From positions 62,233,247 to 62,297,246 of the forward strand of contig NC_088784.1 in NCBI RefSeq assembly GCF_958450345.1: 64,000 nt of DNA. Direction: 5' to 3'. This document shows, one piece after another, positions 44,961 to 57,121 of this stretch (the first letter of the stretch is position 1; every line of letters starts with the position of its first letter). A program made the translations under genes and the position numbers. The stretch comes from Calliphora vicina. Its lineage: Eukaryota; Arthropoda; Insecta; Diptera; Calliphoridae. The notes beneath the pieces were generated by a model. It was given only the letters and a program-made list of their open reading frames with translations. It searched no databases and was not told the origin of the DNA.

Positions 44961-46322
44961 TAGGGTATTCATTCGACTAATGATCGTTCGATTAATCGAA
45001 TAATTTCTTACGAATAATTATTCGAACAATTTAAAAATGGCCATTTTCGAATAACGAATAATTCGAACAATTTTATGAAGAATAATCGAATAAAACGAAT
45101 AAATGGTCATATATATTTAAATTGCTTAAAATTTTTCATAATTTCAATTTAAATAAGTAATAATGACTCACAAAGATTGTATTGTTTCTGAAATTCGACA
45201 AATAACTAAAGACAAAGGGACTTTCGATCACTGTAGATGAGTGTTCCGATAGCTCGTTCTATAAATATTTAAATATTACTGCAAGAAGTTACAATTCTAA
45301 AAACAAATTTTAAAAGAATCGCAATTAATAATCAAAATATTAACTTAGATTAAAGTGGAGTTGAATGTGATGGAGAATGTGATTTTGAAACGGTCGTCGA
45401 AAGTGATATTGAGGATGACATTTATAATGATTACATTGAAATAGATGAAGACCGTGATCTTAAAATATATGTATATAAGTGATGTTATTAACCGCGTACG
45501 TAAGTGTTGCAAAATATTTAATAAATCGAATGATAAACACAAATATTGCAAACTATAGGTTTTGTTGCAAGAAAAACATGGAGTTCGTCTTATACATGAT
45601 TTTGAACATCGTTGAACATCTTTGTCTAACATGGTAATAAACTTTTTGCGTATTTGTAAATGCGTCAATCATGAACTGCCTGACTTCAAATTAGCCACGT
45701 TCACTGACAATGATATCAAACTTTGGACAGATTCCCTTTATTGTGTAATTCCCCAAGACCACTTTATTAAGCAAAGATTCGGCATTGATAGAGCTTGATA
45801 TATAATACAATTTGTTATAAATAATTTAGAAATAGTGAATAATTAATTTACTAAAGAATTAGTTACTCAATTTAAAACCCGAATTAATGAACGACATAAA
45901 AACGTTTATATTGTATTTGAATTCAGGATCATGTCCAACTAGCTCAAATTTTTTAAAGCATAGCTCCAAAACTGAAACTAAAGGGTTTGCTAGTCAATTG
46001 TTTTGTAGATTGTTCGGGAGTTAATCTGATCAGAATATATCTGTTGAAAATTTAATGATGGACTTTGTTTTCAAATGCTCTTTAACATTATCAATACTTG
46101 AATTGTTAACTTTAACTTTTTTTTTTTTTTTTCTTTAACAATAAAATATTAAAAAACCGACATCAAAACTTCATTCTTTACTTTTTTAAACAAATTTAAA
46201 TTATTCGAATAATTCGATTAATTTTAAACGTGTGATCGAATTATTCGAACAAGTTAAAATCTCTTATTCGAATTATTCGTTTTATTCGAACAAGAGAAAA
46301 ATCGAATAATTCGAATATCCTA
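44961..46322 (+). mobile_element. Decayed hAT transposon with 8-bp target duplication
   Basis: It is flanked by GTATTCAT (44,953-44,960 and 46,323-46,330); the empty site is GTATTCAT at 20,091-20,098 in copy 1. The ends are TAGGGTATTC and the complement TAGGATATTC, with subterminal TCGAATAATTCG repeats. An 8-bp duplication is the hAT hallmark. The internal 1.1 kb retains pieces of transposase. Confidence 0.82.
45160..46080 (+). pseudogene. hAT transposase relic
   Basis: Scattered frames keep recognisable hAT blocks. One reads SITVDECSDSSFYKYLNIT (around 45,220-45,280), the TVDEW...YLNI block that holds a catalytic Asp. A later one reads RVRKCCKIFNKS...DKHKYC followed by EKHGVRL..DFEHR.TSLSNM, the segment before the conserved RW. 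Many stops and frameshifts intervene, and the C-terminal dimerisation domain is not recognisable. The element is therefore non-autonomous. Confidence 0.65.
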
Positions 46323-46717
46323 GTATTCATCAACTCGTATAAAACGAAGTTGAAATCTTTAATATCGTGAATACAAAAACAAATTTTAAAATAATAATAT
46401 CGAGTATGTTATTGAATGGAGATCGTGTTATTTACAGGTGTTTTCAAAACGGAATTGTATAAAATATCAATATCCATTTTAAAAGGATACATTTGGAAAA
46501 TTTTTCTGCTATTTAATTTATAATACACACGTTTGTATTCTTGGAAAATTGAAAAGAAAATTCCTGTTTTGGATTATTTTCCACCATGTGTGCATAATTT
46601 TACCTAGAAATTCCTAATAAAAACCTAAGGATTTTTTAATTAGCTTTAAATGCAGCGTCCGCAAATTATTCTATTACAAGACATCTAGGTATATAGTTTA
46701 ACTTAAAGATTTTAAAG

Positions 46718-46725
46718 TATAAAAG
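46718..46725 (+). promoter_or_regulatory. Candidate TATA box, 150-aa gene copy 2
   Basis: TATAAAAG, in the same position relative to the start codon as in copy 1. The sequence 35-120 bp further upstream differs because 84 bp are missing and the hAT element lies about 400 bp upstream. Confidence 0.35.
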
Positions 46726-46864
46726 ATTAAAGATTTACGAATTTCTTATACACAACCAAAAGGATCTTGGCACAGTAAACATCGAGAACTTCAGTTGACA
46801 ATTTAAATAAATATTTTATAAAATTTAAATCTATTCAACAATCATATTTTATAATTTTTTGAAA

Positions 46865-47458
46865 ATGGCACCACAAACAAGAGTTGAATTTGTTATTTTA
46901 AAATTATCATATTACCCATCTCTGTAAGTATTTAATTTTCATTGATCATTTACAAACTATTTCATAATTTAATATAAACAATTTATTTACAGCCATCCTC
47001 AATGTCCTAAAATGAAAATGTGTCGCAAGAGGCGTTCACCAAGTGGCTCCATGCCTCAAGTTAGCGAATGGGTATGTTTTATAAAATCAATTTAATATTT
47101 ATTTTAAATTTATACTTACAAATAACTTTCTTTCTGTTTTTAGTTTGATCGCATAATGACTAAAGAGAAATCCAGTATACCCTCCACCGTGAAGGTACGT
47201 TATTGCGAGTGGAATATTGCATCGGGTAATGCAAATTTATTTACGATAAATGGTTATCGTTTTAATCAAATACTTTTAATATTGGGCGAAGAAACCATAC
47301 ATTGGGTGTACTATCGAAATATGAGCCAGTATAGGCGTGTCGAAGGTTATTGTCCTTTATCTGTAAATTATTGCAGCTGCTGTTTCAACAATCAGTACTT
47401 GAAAATTATGGAATCCGTTAAGAGCTGCCTGATGAAACATGACATAGACCTTAATTAA
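46865..47458 (+). CDS. Unknown three-exon gene, 150 aa, copy 2 (possible FLYWCH-like domain)
   Basis: Exons are 46,865-46,923, 46,993-47,071 and 47,144-47,458, exactly 26,148 bp beyond copy 1. The exons and both introns look identical to copy 1 by eye, and the encoded protein is the same (150 aa, ending MKHDIDLN). Splice sites GTAAGT/ACAG and GTATGT/TTTAG are intact. The surrounding ~2.8 kb is nearly unchanged, with rare single-base differences such as near 48,500. The duplication is either very recent or kept uniform by gene conversion. Upstream differences (hAT insertion, 84-bp deletion) could affect expression. Function unknown. Confidence 0.75.
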
Positions 47459-47583
47459 AACTTAGCGTATAATGTAGTCTTTAAGATTTGAATGTATTGA
47501 TTCCTTATTAATTTTAACATCATCACAGAATGTAAATACTTTGTCATTGGAATGTAAAGGAATGTACTTACAATATATATAAT

Positions 47584-47589
47584 AATAAA
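47584..47589 (+). terminator. Candidate poly(A) signal, 150-aa gene copy 2
   Basis: AATAAA, 126 bp after the stop codon, identical in context to copy 1. Confidence 0.45.
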
Positions 47590-47597
47590 TAATCATA

Positions 47598-48878
47598 ATT
47601 ACTTGTGTTAGTTATGTAAAATATTAATTACCATGTGTTTTCAATTAAACCAGACTTTTAAATCTGATTTTTCTTCATGTATTATGCTGCTCCAAATAGC
47701 CAAGAATGACGGTTTTAACCAGGGCAAGACAATTATAAGAATTTTGGCATCGATTTCTTAGTGCATATTTAGCTCTTTACAGCATATTTTCCGTTTTATA
47801 GCATATTTTTGCATATTTAACTCATAGCTGCATATTTCATTTTTTTCCATTATGTTGTTTTATTAATATGATTTTATTGTATGCATTGTAATTTTCCATT
47901 TCTATATATTAATATTTTGTTAAGGTCCAATTATAATTGGACAAAGCTACTTAAATAAAAATTGAGAATATCCATAATCGACATATCTTCATTGAATTTT
48001 CGTTGACTTACGGAGCTTAGTTTCCATTTATTTGAATTATATTAAAAATATACTCACACAAATATCAAAATTTAACAAATAGTAAAAAATACGTAAATTT
48101 CAAAATAACTAACTAATATAAAATTATATAACTATTCAACAATTGTTCAGAATATTAAGATTCATCAAAAACCTATAGTTCAAAGCAAGTTGATAGATTT
48201 GCGCAAATTGTAACGAAGATATTAAAAATAAGAATACCTGAATATCGATTGATGAAACAATGGATGAGAAAGGTAGAATTTTGAGACCCAATTATAAAAC
48301 AGCAATGAAAAGGGTTTTTAACCCAGATATGCCGACTGTACTGCATGTAGTACATATAGTTCTTGTTTACAGGATACGTCACGTTTATCAAAATACCATT
48401 TTTTCTTGTTCACATACTTAGTACTCACCACTAGATTGTGAGTGATCGCATTATTTTTTGCTACTATTTTTGAGTTATTGAATTTTTAGTTTGTGATATT
48501 TTTTAGTCATTATGGACATGTCTCGTTTGTACTGAAAGTAAAACTTTGTACATTTACAAGTGAATAAATACTCTATTTTTTTGGAATTTATATTTATGAA
48601 GAGTAGCTTGATTGTTATATGCATGAATGTTTCATTATTGCGTTTTAGTTTTTTTGTTGTGACCCCGAAATCCTATATATAGGACGACCTAAAAAACCAC
48701 TTTTTTCAATAAATTTTTAAAAAACTTTAATTGCACTGTTTTTTATTTCTCATTTGCTTCCAAAATAATATAAAAGTAATTTTAAAATGATCAAACTCAA
48801 TCCGTCGGCATATCTGGGTTAATTGCCATAGTCTTAAATAAAACAAATCATTCCACTATTGTAAGGCTTTTTGATAAT
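47598..48878 (+). repeat. Downstream flank of the gene, copy 2
   Basis: It matches 21,450-22,730 with the same GCATATTT cluster and palindromes. No gene. Confidence 0.7.
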
Positions 48879-48879
48879 T

Positions 48880-50630
48880 ATACATTAGGGTGGCCCTTAA
48901 TAAACGAATGTTGGTGAACATTGGTAATCATTTAAAATCATACTGAAAAAATTTTACGTAAATCGGTTGGGGTTAAGACGTGCCGCAAGCCCTCTGAAGT
49001 TTTGAGATGCATTTACAAAGGGAATAATGCAATTTTTTCAGTTTTTGTAAAAATTTTGCCATTACAAAAATTACTTTTGCAATTTAATTTAAAAGAATAG
49101 AAATGTGTATGTAATTGTCGTTCTACTGAGATATAAAAAACAGAAATTGATCAAAAAATGTTAAAGTTATTAAAAATTCCCCAGACCATTAACATATCTC
49201 AGGCCACTAGAACAAGAAATGTGGGAACAAAATTAAAATATTTTGAGAAATATTAAAATAAAAGCTAATTATTACTTAAAATATATCCATATTTACTTGT
49301 AAATGAGTTTTTGTCTTCGTAGGATACCGTTAACCTATTCACAGGTATGAATAAAAAAATACAATCTTTTTAAGTGCAGTTTCAAAACTCCATTTTCAAA
49401 TTTTTAAAAATTTTGTTAAACAAATTTCAGAATTTTTTGATCATCTTATTGGGATTTATTGAGAATATAATAGGGAATAAAAATGTGAAAAATTATGAAA
49501 ATATCTTTCATAGTTTTTCCGTACCTGCGATTTAAATTTTGAAATTTTCGAGAAAAGCTTACTGTTTTGAATCAGATAATTCTAAATATAGTCTGAAAGT
49601 TTTACTAAAATTGGAAAACGTTAAACCTTAAATCGTGAAGGTCAAATTTTTCAATATTTGGCATTTCTAATTTAAAGAGAACAAAATGTTATATATTTTT
49701 GCGCCGATTTTGATGAAACTTAAGAAAAATATAGCACGAAGTCTAGTATTTATAATAACAGCACAAAAATGGAAATTAACTCTTAGCAGTACTTGGGTTC
49801 CAAATGACCCTCAACTTTTAAAATCACAAAAAACACAGTGCTCGTAAGGTTATATTTTCCTCAAGTTTCATTAAAATCGGCCCAAAAATATATAACATTT
49901 CGCTATCTTTTCATTAGAAATTCAAAATATTGAAAAATTTGACATTTGACCTTCACGATTTAAAGGTTAACGTTTTCAGACCATATTTAAAATTACTAGG
50001 ATTATAATATTATGAATAGGCTTTACTTAAAATTTATAACAGTAAGGAAATTGGGCTCATTCGCCAAAATATGGACAAAAAATTAGTTTTTCTTGAAAAT
50101 CGCAAAATATAAATCCCAGTAACGAAAAACTGTAAGAGGTATTGACATAATTTTTTCGTAATTTTTATTCCCTATTATGATCTAAATAAATCCCAATGTG
50201 ATTTAAAAAAATTCTGAAATTTGTTAAACAAAATTTTCGAAACAGCCTTTAAAAAAAATTATTTTTTGTACATACCTGTCCGTAGGATACCGTTAACCTA
50301 CGGTATCCTACGAAGACAAAAACTCATACACAAGTAAATACAAATATATTTAAAACAAAAAATTTTTATTTTAATTTTTCTCGAAATATGTTAAATTTTT
50401 TCCTAAATTTCTTTTTCAAGTGGCCTGTGACAAGTTAATGGTCTGGCGAATTTGAAATAACTTTAACATTTTTTAACCAAATTTTGTCATTTATATCTCA
50501 TTACAACGATAATTACGTACACATTTCGATTCGTTTAATTAATTTCTAAACATTTTTTTTAATGTAATATTCATTAATATAAATAAATCTTGTTACGTCA
50601 CTGATTCGTAGACTACACACTTTTAATATT
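48880..50630. repeat. Fold-back element, copy 2
   Basis: It matches 22,730-24,480. Near 49,519 it keeps ~22 bp (TTCCGTACCTGCGATT) that copy 1 lost, and it has fewer GGTATCCTAC units near 50,300. Confidence 0.65.
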
Positions 50631-50731
50631 AGGTTCTAATCAGTGATGTACAATTTTCAAGCTGAATATTTGGTTAAGCTTGATGTTAAAGCTTTATGCC
50701 ATATCCCAACCCCTTTGTATTAATATACACC

Positions 50732-52110
50732 ATGATTATTCGCCGATCGATTAATCAAAATCAAAATTAATTTCTATTAAATTTGTATATGTATAAATAA
50801 ATTCAATTATAATTAAATTTATATCTAATGATTACAATACCCAAGTGAAATGAATAACAAATGAAATTGTTCAAAATAATATTAAAGTATTAGATTAATA
50901 TACATATATGTATATACGTTTAAGAATTTAACTTTCTTTTGAAGGAAAAAATACACGTTAAAAGTTTTAAAATAATTGAAAACAAGTAAGAAAGTATGGT
51001 CGGTCAAGCCCGACCATATAATACCCTGCACTAAGTAAAAGAACAAAAACATTTTTCTTTTAAAATTTCAATAATTTATATTTTTGAGTGATTTTCGGAA
51101 GTGGGCCTTATATGGGGGCTATGACCAATTATGGACCGATCACCATGAAATTAGGTCGTGTTAACTATGTTGAATTTTGTGTGTTTACTAACATTTTTAA
51201 GCGATTTATGCACGTTAAAGTGATTTTCGGAAGCGGGTCTATAATTATGGAACGATCGTGACAAAATTTGGTGACATGAATTTTGTGTATATAAAACTTA
51301 TTTGGAGCGAAATTTGTGTAGTTACATAAATAAATTAAACATTTATGACCGATAAAGTCCAATTTCGGGAGGACATTTGTATGGGGGCTAGGTGAAATAA
51401 AAATTCATCGAAATATCTACAAAATTGCGACCTGTACTCTGCGCACAAGGTTTACATGGACAGCCAGCCAGCCAGCCAGCCGACCAGACGGACGGACATC
51501 GCTTAATCGACTCAGAAAGTGATTCTAAGTCGATCGGTATACTTTAAGGTGGGTGTTAGACTAATATTTTTGGGCGTTACAAACATCTGCACAAACGCAT
51601 AATACCCTCCCCACTATGGTGGTGTAGGGTATAAATATATAGACTTGAGTATCAATTGGCAGTGACCATATTAATTTTCCAAGATGTAGGGATAAATTTG
51701 ACCAACGAAATAAAATATCGACGACCTCTAAACATTAATCTATATACAATGTATAAAAATATTAATGCCCAACCCAAACAGCTAAAGCTAGAAATTTGAA
51801 ATTCGTGTAATAGGTTCCTTCTACATCATATAGATCCACTAAGAAGGGATTTTAGGAAATTCGAACACTAAGGGGAATAAAACGGGTAAAACCTGTACCT
51901 CCATATCTCCAAAACAAATAAACATAGAAATAAAATTTTAAATGTGTTCGCTTTTAATCAAAAAAAGAGCCGAGAGGTGTCTGGTACTTTTTTGGAAATT
52001 CGATATTCTAGGTGACCAAAACGCCTAAAAATAGTACCAGTAAAACCCTTTGTTAACTTTTATATCTCCTAAATTGATAAACATAGAAATAGAATTTTTA
52101 ATTCATCGGA
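50732..52110. repeat. R1 repeat with DINE-like insertion, U2
   Basis: Counterpart of 24,582-26,020. The DINE-like element occupies 50,983-51,632 and lacks ~65 bp compared with U1. Confidence 0.6.
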
Positions 52111-52850
52111 CCTGTACTGACCAGGTTTTAAAAAAAATAAATCAACAGAAACATCTGTTGTGATGTTGAGGGTTACCAGATGTTGGCGGCGCTGGTATGA
52201 TGGCGTATGCCAGGCTGAGGCTCGCCGGATGGGGTGGTTCTTGCCAACACTGGTACCATTGTTCTGGCGTACAAAAAAAATACATACCAGCATTTAGGAA
52301 GGAATATAAAAAAATGAAAAGAACCCGAAGTGAGTGGTGAACAAACAACACAAAAACACAAACTCAAATAAACAATTTTCTGTCAAAACTAATCATCTTG
52401 TTGGCCGATGGACTGCCAACATATTGTTCCCTGCCACGGGATCCTACTGTCCTTTCCATGGCAACTTAATTGGTTCAGTAGTTGCCCCTAACTAACCCTT
52501 CACACACCACTAGATTATTTTACCCCAATCACTTACCTTTTACTTTATTCTTCCATTTTTATAATTTTAAAAAAACTCATCATTTTTTTTTTAAAACGTT
52601 ATAAAATTCATTATTATATTTTATTGAAATATTTTTCATAAAAATTAAATTAAACTTGATTAACAATATTATTTAGGTAAGTTATTATAAACATCAAAAT
52701 ATAATATCATTAATAATTAAAAAAAAATATTAATTATTTAACATATGAGTTTAAAATTCTTTTAGCAGCTTTCATATACATGAGATTTCAAGTAAGTTTA
52801 ATTATATTGGGTATTTATAAAAAGGTATTTTATATTATATATATATTTTT
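52110..52850. other. Unassigned non-coding DNA before the LTR, U2
   Basis: Counterpart of 26,020-26,750. It ends at ATATATTTTT where a deletion of ~500 bp has fused it to the middle of the LTR. Confidence 0.5.
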
Positions 52851-53126
52851 CGTGAGTGAGTTTATCAGAGACGCTTTTCGAATAAACATCAACTAAGTGC
52901 CTTAAAGTAAATTCGTGTACATTATAAATTGTGTCTGTAATTCTGAGAATTTATAAACGTGTATAAAAAAACATTGAGTGGCTATTTAATTCTGTTGTTG
53001 TACATTTTAAAGAAATAAAGAGTTGTTACAATTTTCAAACTACTAAACGGCTTTTATTTGCAATCAAAAGTATCCGGTTTATTTAAAGGAAATAAACCAG
53101 CGTTTTGAAAAGGTTAAAACGTAACA
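52851..53126 (+). repeat. 5'-deleted solo LTR with empty LOA site, end of U2
   Basis: It starts CGTGAGTGAG (equal to 27,253) and runs without interruption through CTAAGTGCCTT (52,893-52,903) to CGTAACA (53,126). The LOA-like element present in U0 and U1 is absent. The upstream ~296 bp of the LTR with its TATA box is deleted, together with ~200 bp of flanking DNA. Confidence 0.85.
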
Positions 53127-53164
53127 ATATGTACACTTATATATTTTTCTTTTATATTTACAGA

Positions 53165-53905
53165 ATACCTGATGTTTCAGTGTTGAGGGTGGTAGGTGAT
53201 GAAAATGCAAAGATGGTGCTTGCTGAGATGCCTGTTGGATGATGGAGGAGATGCTGACAACAAGATGATGATGGATAAACAGACTAGGTAGGGGAAAACA
53301 AGGTGATGGCGGATGAAAGAGATGACTTCTGATGACTGATGAAATTGGCGGATGATTATATTAAGGATGAGGGATGGTGTATACTCTGGTGGATAGAGTT
53401 GATGTGGGGGATGGTGAATTTGGCGGAAGTGGCTGGCGAAAATGGCGGTTTTTTACTTTTATAAAGTTTAATGTTTCTTTTTCAGGTTTTTTTTTATTTT
53501 TTCTTTTAGCTTGATTTTTAATGTAGTTTTAGATTTTAGGTTTTCCTTCCGGATTATTTAGTCTTACATTTGAATTTTGTTTAGATTTATTTTTATATTC
53601 AGGTTTTATTTATTTAGCTTTTATTTCAGTTTTTTGTTTTATTTTAATTTAGTTTTAGTTTTAAATTTTATTTTAGATTCATTTTTATATTTAGTTTTAG
53701 CTTTTAGTTTTAACCTTTATTTTTTTTTAGTTTTATTTAAATTTATTTTTAGGTTCTTTTCTTTATTTTTAAGTTCTTATCTTTAATTTTAGGTTATTTT
53801 CTTTATTTTTAAGTTCTTTTCTTTAATTTTTAATTAATTGTTTTTTTTTGTACATTTAATTGAAATAATAAAATGATTCACAAAAACTCTCACAAATTTG
53901 TTATT
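53165..53905 (+). repeat. GATGATGG-rich and T-rich block closing unit U2
   Basis: Counterpart of 4,165-4,954 and 31,935-32,725. It lacks about 50 bp of the purine-rich part near 53,405 and has several single-base changes in the T-rich part. Confidence 0.75.
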
Positions 53906-56156
53906 TTTATTTTTTTTTGTTTTTCGATGCGCCACTTAACCACTTACCAATCCAATTCACAACCAAAGAGACCGATCTTCAGGTCAAACACCAGCTCATC
54001 ACCTCGGTGTCATACTATTTGTTCCAGGCAAAATAGATTGTCAGCAATCTACTTTGCCTGACGCCTGTATTTTGTTTGTTTTTATTTACTCCGTTCTAGT
54101 CCGTTTCCTTTTTACTTTATGTCAAACCGACTCTGACATCTGTCATCATGCGTCGCGTTGCCAACCTCTTCTCCAACATCTACAGGGTGCACACGACAGA
54201 CCCGGAACAATAGTGAGTAGAAATCTTTTTGGTACTTTTTTGAAATTTGAATTTTCAAGGGGGGAAAATGGTATCCTTTTTTGGTAATTTTGTATTAAAA
54301 TTTATTTTTTCAATAAAATTACCTAGAATTATTATTTTCTAATTGTACTTTTTTAATATGGAAATTTTCGAAAATTATTTCCACACGGTGGAAAAAAAGG
54401 CTCAAAAAGGATTTGAAAAAAGGTAAAATATCCTTCCAACAACACCAAAAAGAGCTCACAAGATTCTATTCGGAACTCAAGTACTAAGGGGAAAAAGGGA
54501 CACCAATAATCAGTACACATATTTTGGTACTTTTTTGAAATTCATTTCTGTTATTCTATTTTAACTATTTTTAATTTAATTTTTTTTTTGGTGAAAAAAA
54601 ATTCTTACTTAGTAATCCTGACTTACTAATTTGACAACCTCGATAGGTCAAAAATCGAATCCTCATATCTCAGCCACTTGTGGACCGATTTTCTCGATTT
54701 TAAATAGCCGGAAGAATTCCGGAGATATTGATGTATGAATCGTGTATGTAAGTTATTTGGGGCTTCGGAAAGTTGATTTGATCGACTCCGCTATAGGATC
54801 GGAAATGAAAGATGTAGAAATTACAAACGAAATGACAATCTTATATATACCCTTCTCACGAAGGTGAAGGGTATAATTAACATATTTTTAGAAATATTAA
54901 AATAAAAGACAATTTTTGCTTAAAATATATCCGTATTTACTTGTGTATGAGTTTTAGTCCTTGTACAATACCGTTAACTTTCGCAGGTATGGCCAACAAA
55001 ATTAAATTTTTTTAATGGGAGTTTCAAATCTCCATTTTCAAATTTTTAAAAATTTTGTTAAAGAAATTTCAGAATTGTTTGATCACACATTGAGATTTAT
55101 TGAGATTATAATAGGGAATAAAAATGTGAAAAAATTATGTCAATACCTATTACATTTTTTCCGTACCTGTGATTCAAATCTTGCGATTTTTGAGAAAAAC
55201 TATTTTTTTGGAAAGTTTTATTAAAATCGGCCCAAAAATATATTACATTTCGCTATCATTACTTTAGAAATTTCAAATATTGAAAAATTTGATATTTGAC
55301 CTTCACGATTTAAACAAATTAGTTTTTCTCGAAAATCCCAAAATTTAAATCGCAGGTACGATTTTTTTTCATATTTTTATTCCCTATTATAATCTTAATA
55401 AATCCCAATGTGATGATCAACAAATTCTGAAATTTGTTTAACAAAATTTTTAAAATTTTGAAAATGGAGATTTGAAACTGCCAAAAAAAATTTAATTCCT
55501 TTGGTCATACCTGCGAATAGGTTACCGGTATCCTACGAAGACAAAAAGTCATACACAAGTAAAGACGGATATATTTTAAGTAAAAATTACCTTCTATTTT
55601 AATATTTCTCTAAATATGATAATTTTTTTTTCTAAATTTCTTTTTCAAGTGGCCGTTAATGGTCTGGGGAATTTTTAATAACATTGACATTTTTTAACCA
55701 ATTTTTGTCATTTCGATCTCATTATAACGAAAATATTGCGATTCTTTTTCATTCAATTGCAAAAGTAATTATTTAGTAGCAAATTGTTTACATAAACTGG
55801 AAAATTTTAATTTTTACGAATTTTAGCGATTATTATGGGCCATTTTGACCCAAATGAAATTTAGGGTTAATCTTCAAAACGTTTTTTTTTTTACTGTAAT
55901 TTTCATTAATATAAATAAATCTACACATTTCTGTAACATAATGCAGAAAGTTAAGGAGTTTCACAAATTTATCTATCTTCTATATATATAAAAATGGATG
56001 TTTGTATGTGGGTATGTATTAGAGTGACAGCCGATTTTTTTTTTTAGATTTCTAAGAGTGCCGTGTGGAATATTGTGACACTAGGCCTAAATGTTAAGTG
56101 CAGAAAATTTGAGCCAAATCGGGCAAGGATTTCTGGACGCGCATCGAGGTCAAAGT
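53906..56156. repeat. U3 counterpart of 32,725-34,977
   Basis: Same order: unique segment, CCCGGAACAATAG block with DINE-like tail, fold-back element (54,895-55,800) and ATTAGAGTGACAGCC motif. U3 has an extra TATATATAAAAATGGATGTTTG stretch split across 55,981-56,005. No gene. Confidence 0.65.
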
Positions 56157-56970
56157 TCAGAAATATGCAAAATTATACGGTGGCCTCGTGTCATAGTGCT
56201 GAAACGTATTATTATTGTCAGGTGGTGGCATAGTCTGAATAGCTGGCCTTACTGGAATTTGGATTTGGAAGATGTTAGGTGGTGGTGGTTGTCTGTTGAC
56301 TTGAGGTGGTGACTGTTGCCATGTAGCCTGATTGTCTGAGCTTCTAGCCATGAGCGCAAACTTTCGGCTACTATCTGGGGCACGATCTCACGGAGACTGC
56401 CTTCCATATAGCGCATCATCTCGACCTGCCTAAGCCCTAGTGTTGGCTCGATTATATTTTGTACGTCTGCTATTCTAGGTTGTGCATTGTGCTGATTAGC
56501 TGCCATACTGCTGCGAAACTCCTGGTGGACATTTTGTGCTGTGAGGTTCCTATAGTTAGACGAGGTTATATTGCTCTCAACTTCTCTTTCCTGATTTATA
56601 GGCGCATATTGAGGCACGATCTCACGGAGACTGCCTTCCATAGAGCGCATCATCTCGACCTGCCTCAGCCCTAGTGTTGGCTCGATTATATTTTGTACGT
56701 CTACTACTCTAGGTTGTACATTGTGCTGATTAGCTGTCATACTGATGCGAAACTCCCGGCGGACATTTTGTGCTGTGAGGTTCCTATAGTTAGACGAGGT
56801 TATATTGCTCTCAACTTCTCTTTCCTGATTTATAGGGGCACACTGGGGATTTAATTGTGCCGAGTTGGTACTCAAAGCTGCCTGTGTTAAGGTCGCATTT
56901 GTTGTTGTTAAGGCCATTGAACTGGGTGATACCCGAGGATAGGCCTAGAGGAAGAAGAAGCGGCGTTGCA
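56157..56970 (-). pseudogene. Gag N-terminal region with two 78-residue repeats, U3 (longest open copy)
   Basis: A 222-aa frame runs from 56,917 to 56,249 on the minus strand. After a Thr/Ala/Gln-rich start it has two modules, each 78 residues: APINQEREVESN, SSNYRNLTAQNV, ANQHN.QPR..DVQNIIEP, TLGLRQVEMMR and EGSLREIVPQ. The repeat is also clear in the DNA (234 bp). It ends with a frameshift after RSWLEA; the true continuation, PPPPNIFQIQIPVRPAIQ, is in another frame at 56,351-56,157. No capsid follows. It is interpreted as gag because in U1 the same N terminus belongs with a capsid and protease. Confidence 0.65.
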
Positions 56971-57121
56971 TCTTTTTTTTAAAACAAACACAAACATCGA
57001 AGCGTATTGCTTGTCTGCAGATTAATAGTCCAGCACACTATCGACTAGTCTATCGGGGCACGCCAACTTGACCTAGTCTCTACCATATCACTAAAAACAA
57101 ACTAAAATAAAAAGTTATTCT

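Noticed and set aside
53577..53786. 69-aa open frame, Phe/Leu-rich, looking like a membrane protein
   Set aside because: It is translation of TTTTA/TTCTTT low-complexity DNA; the counterparts in U0 and U1 have stops.
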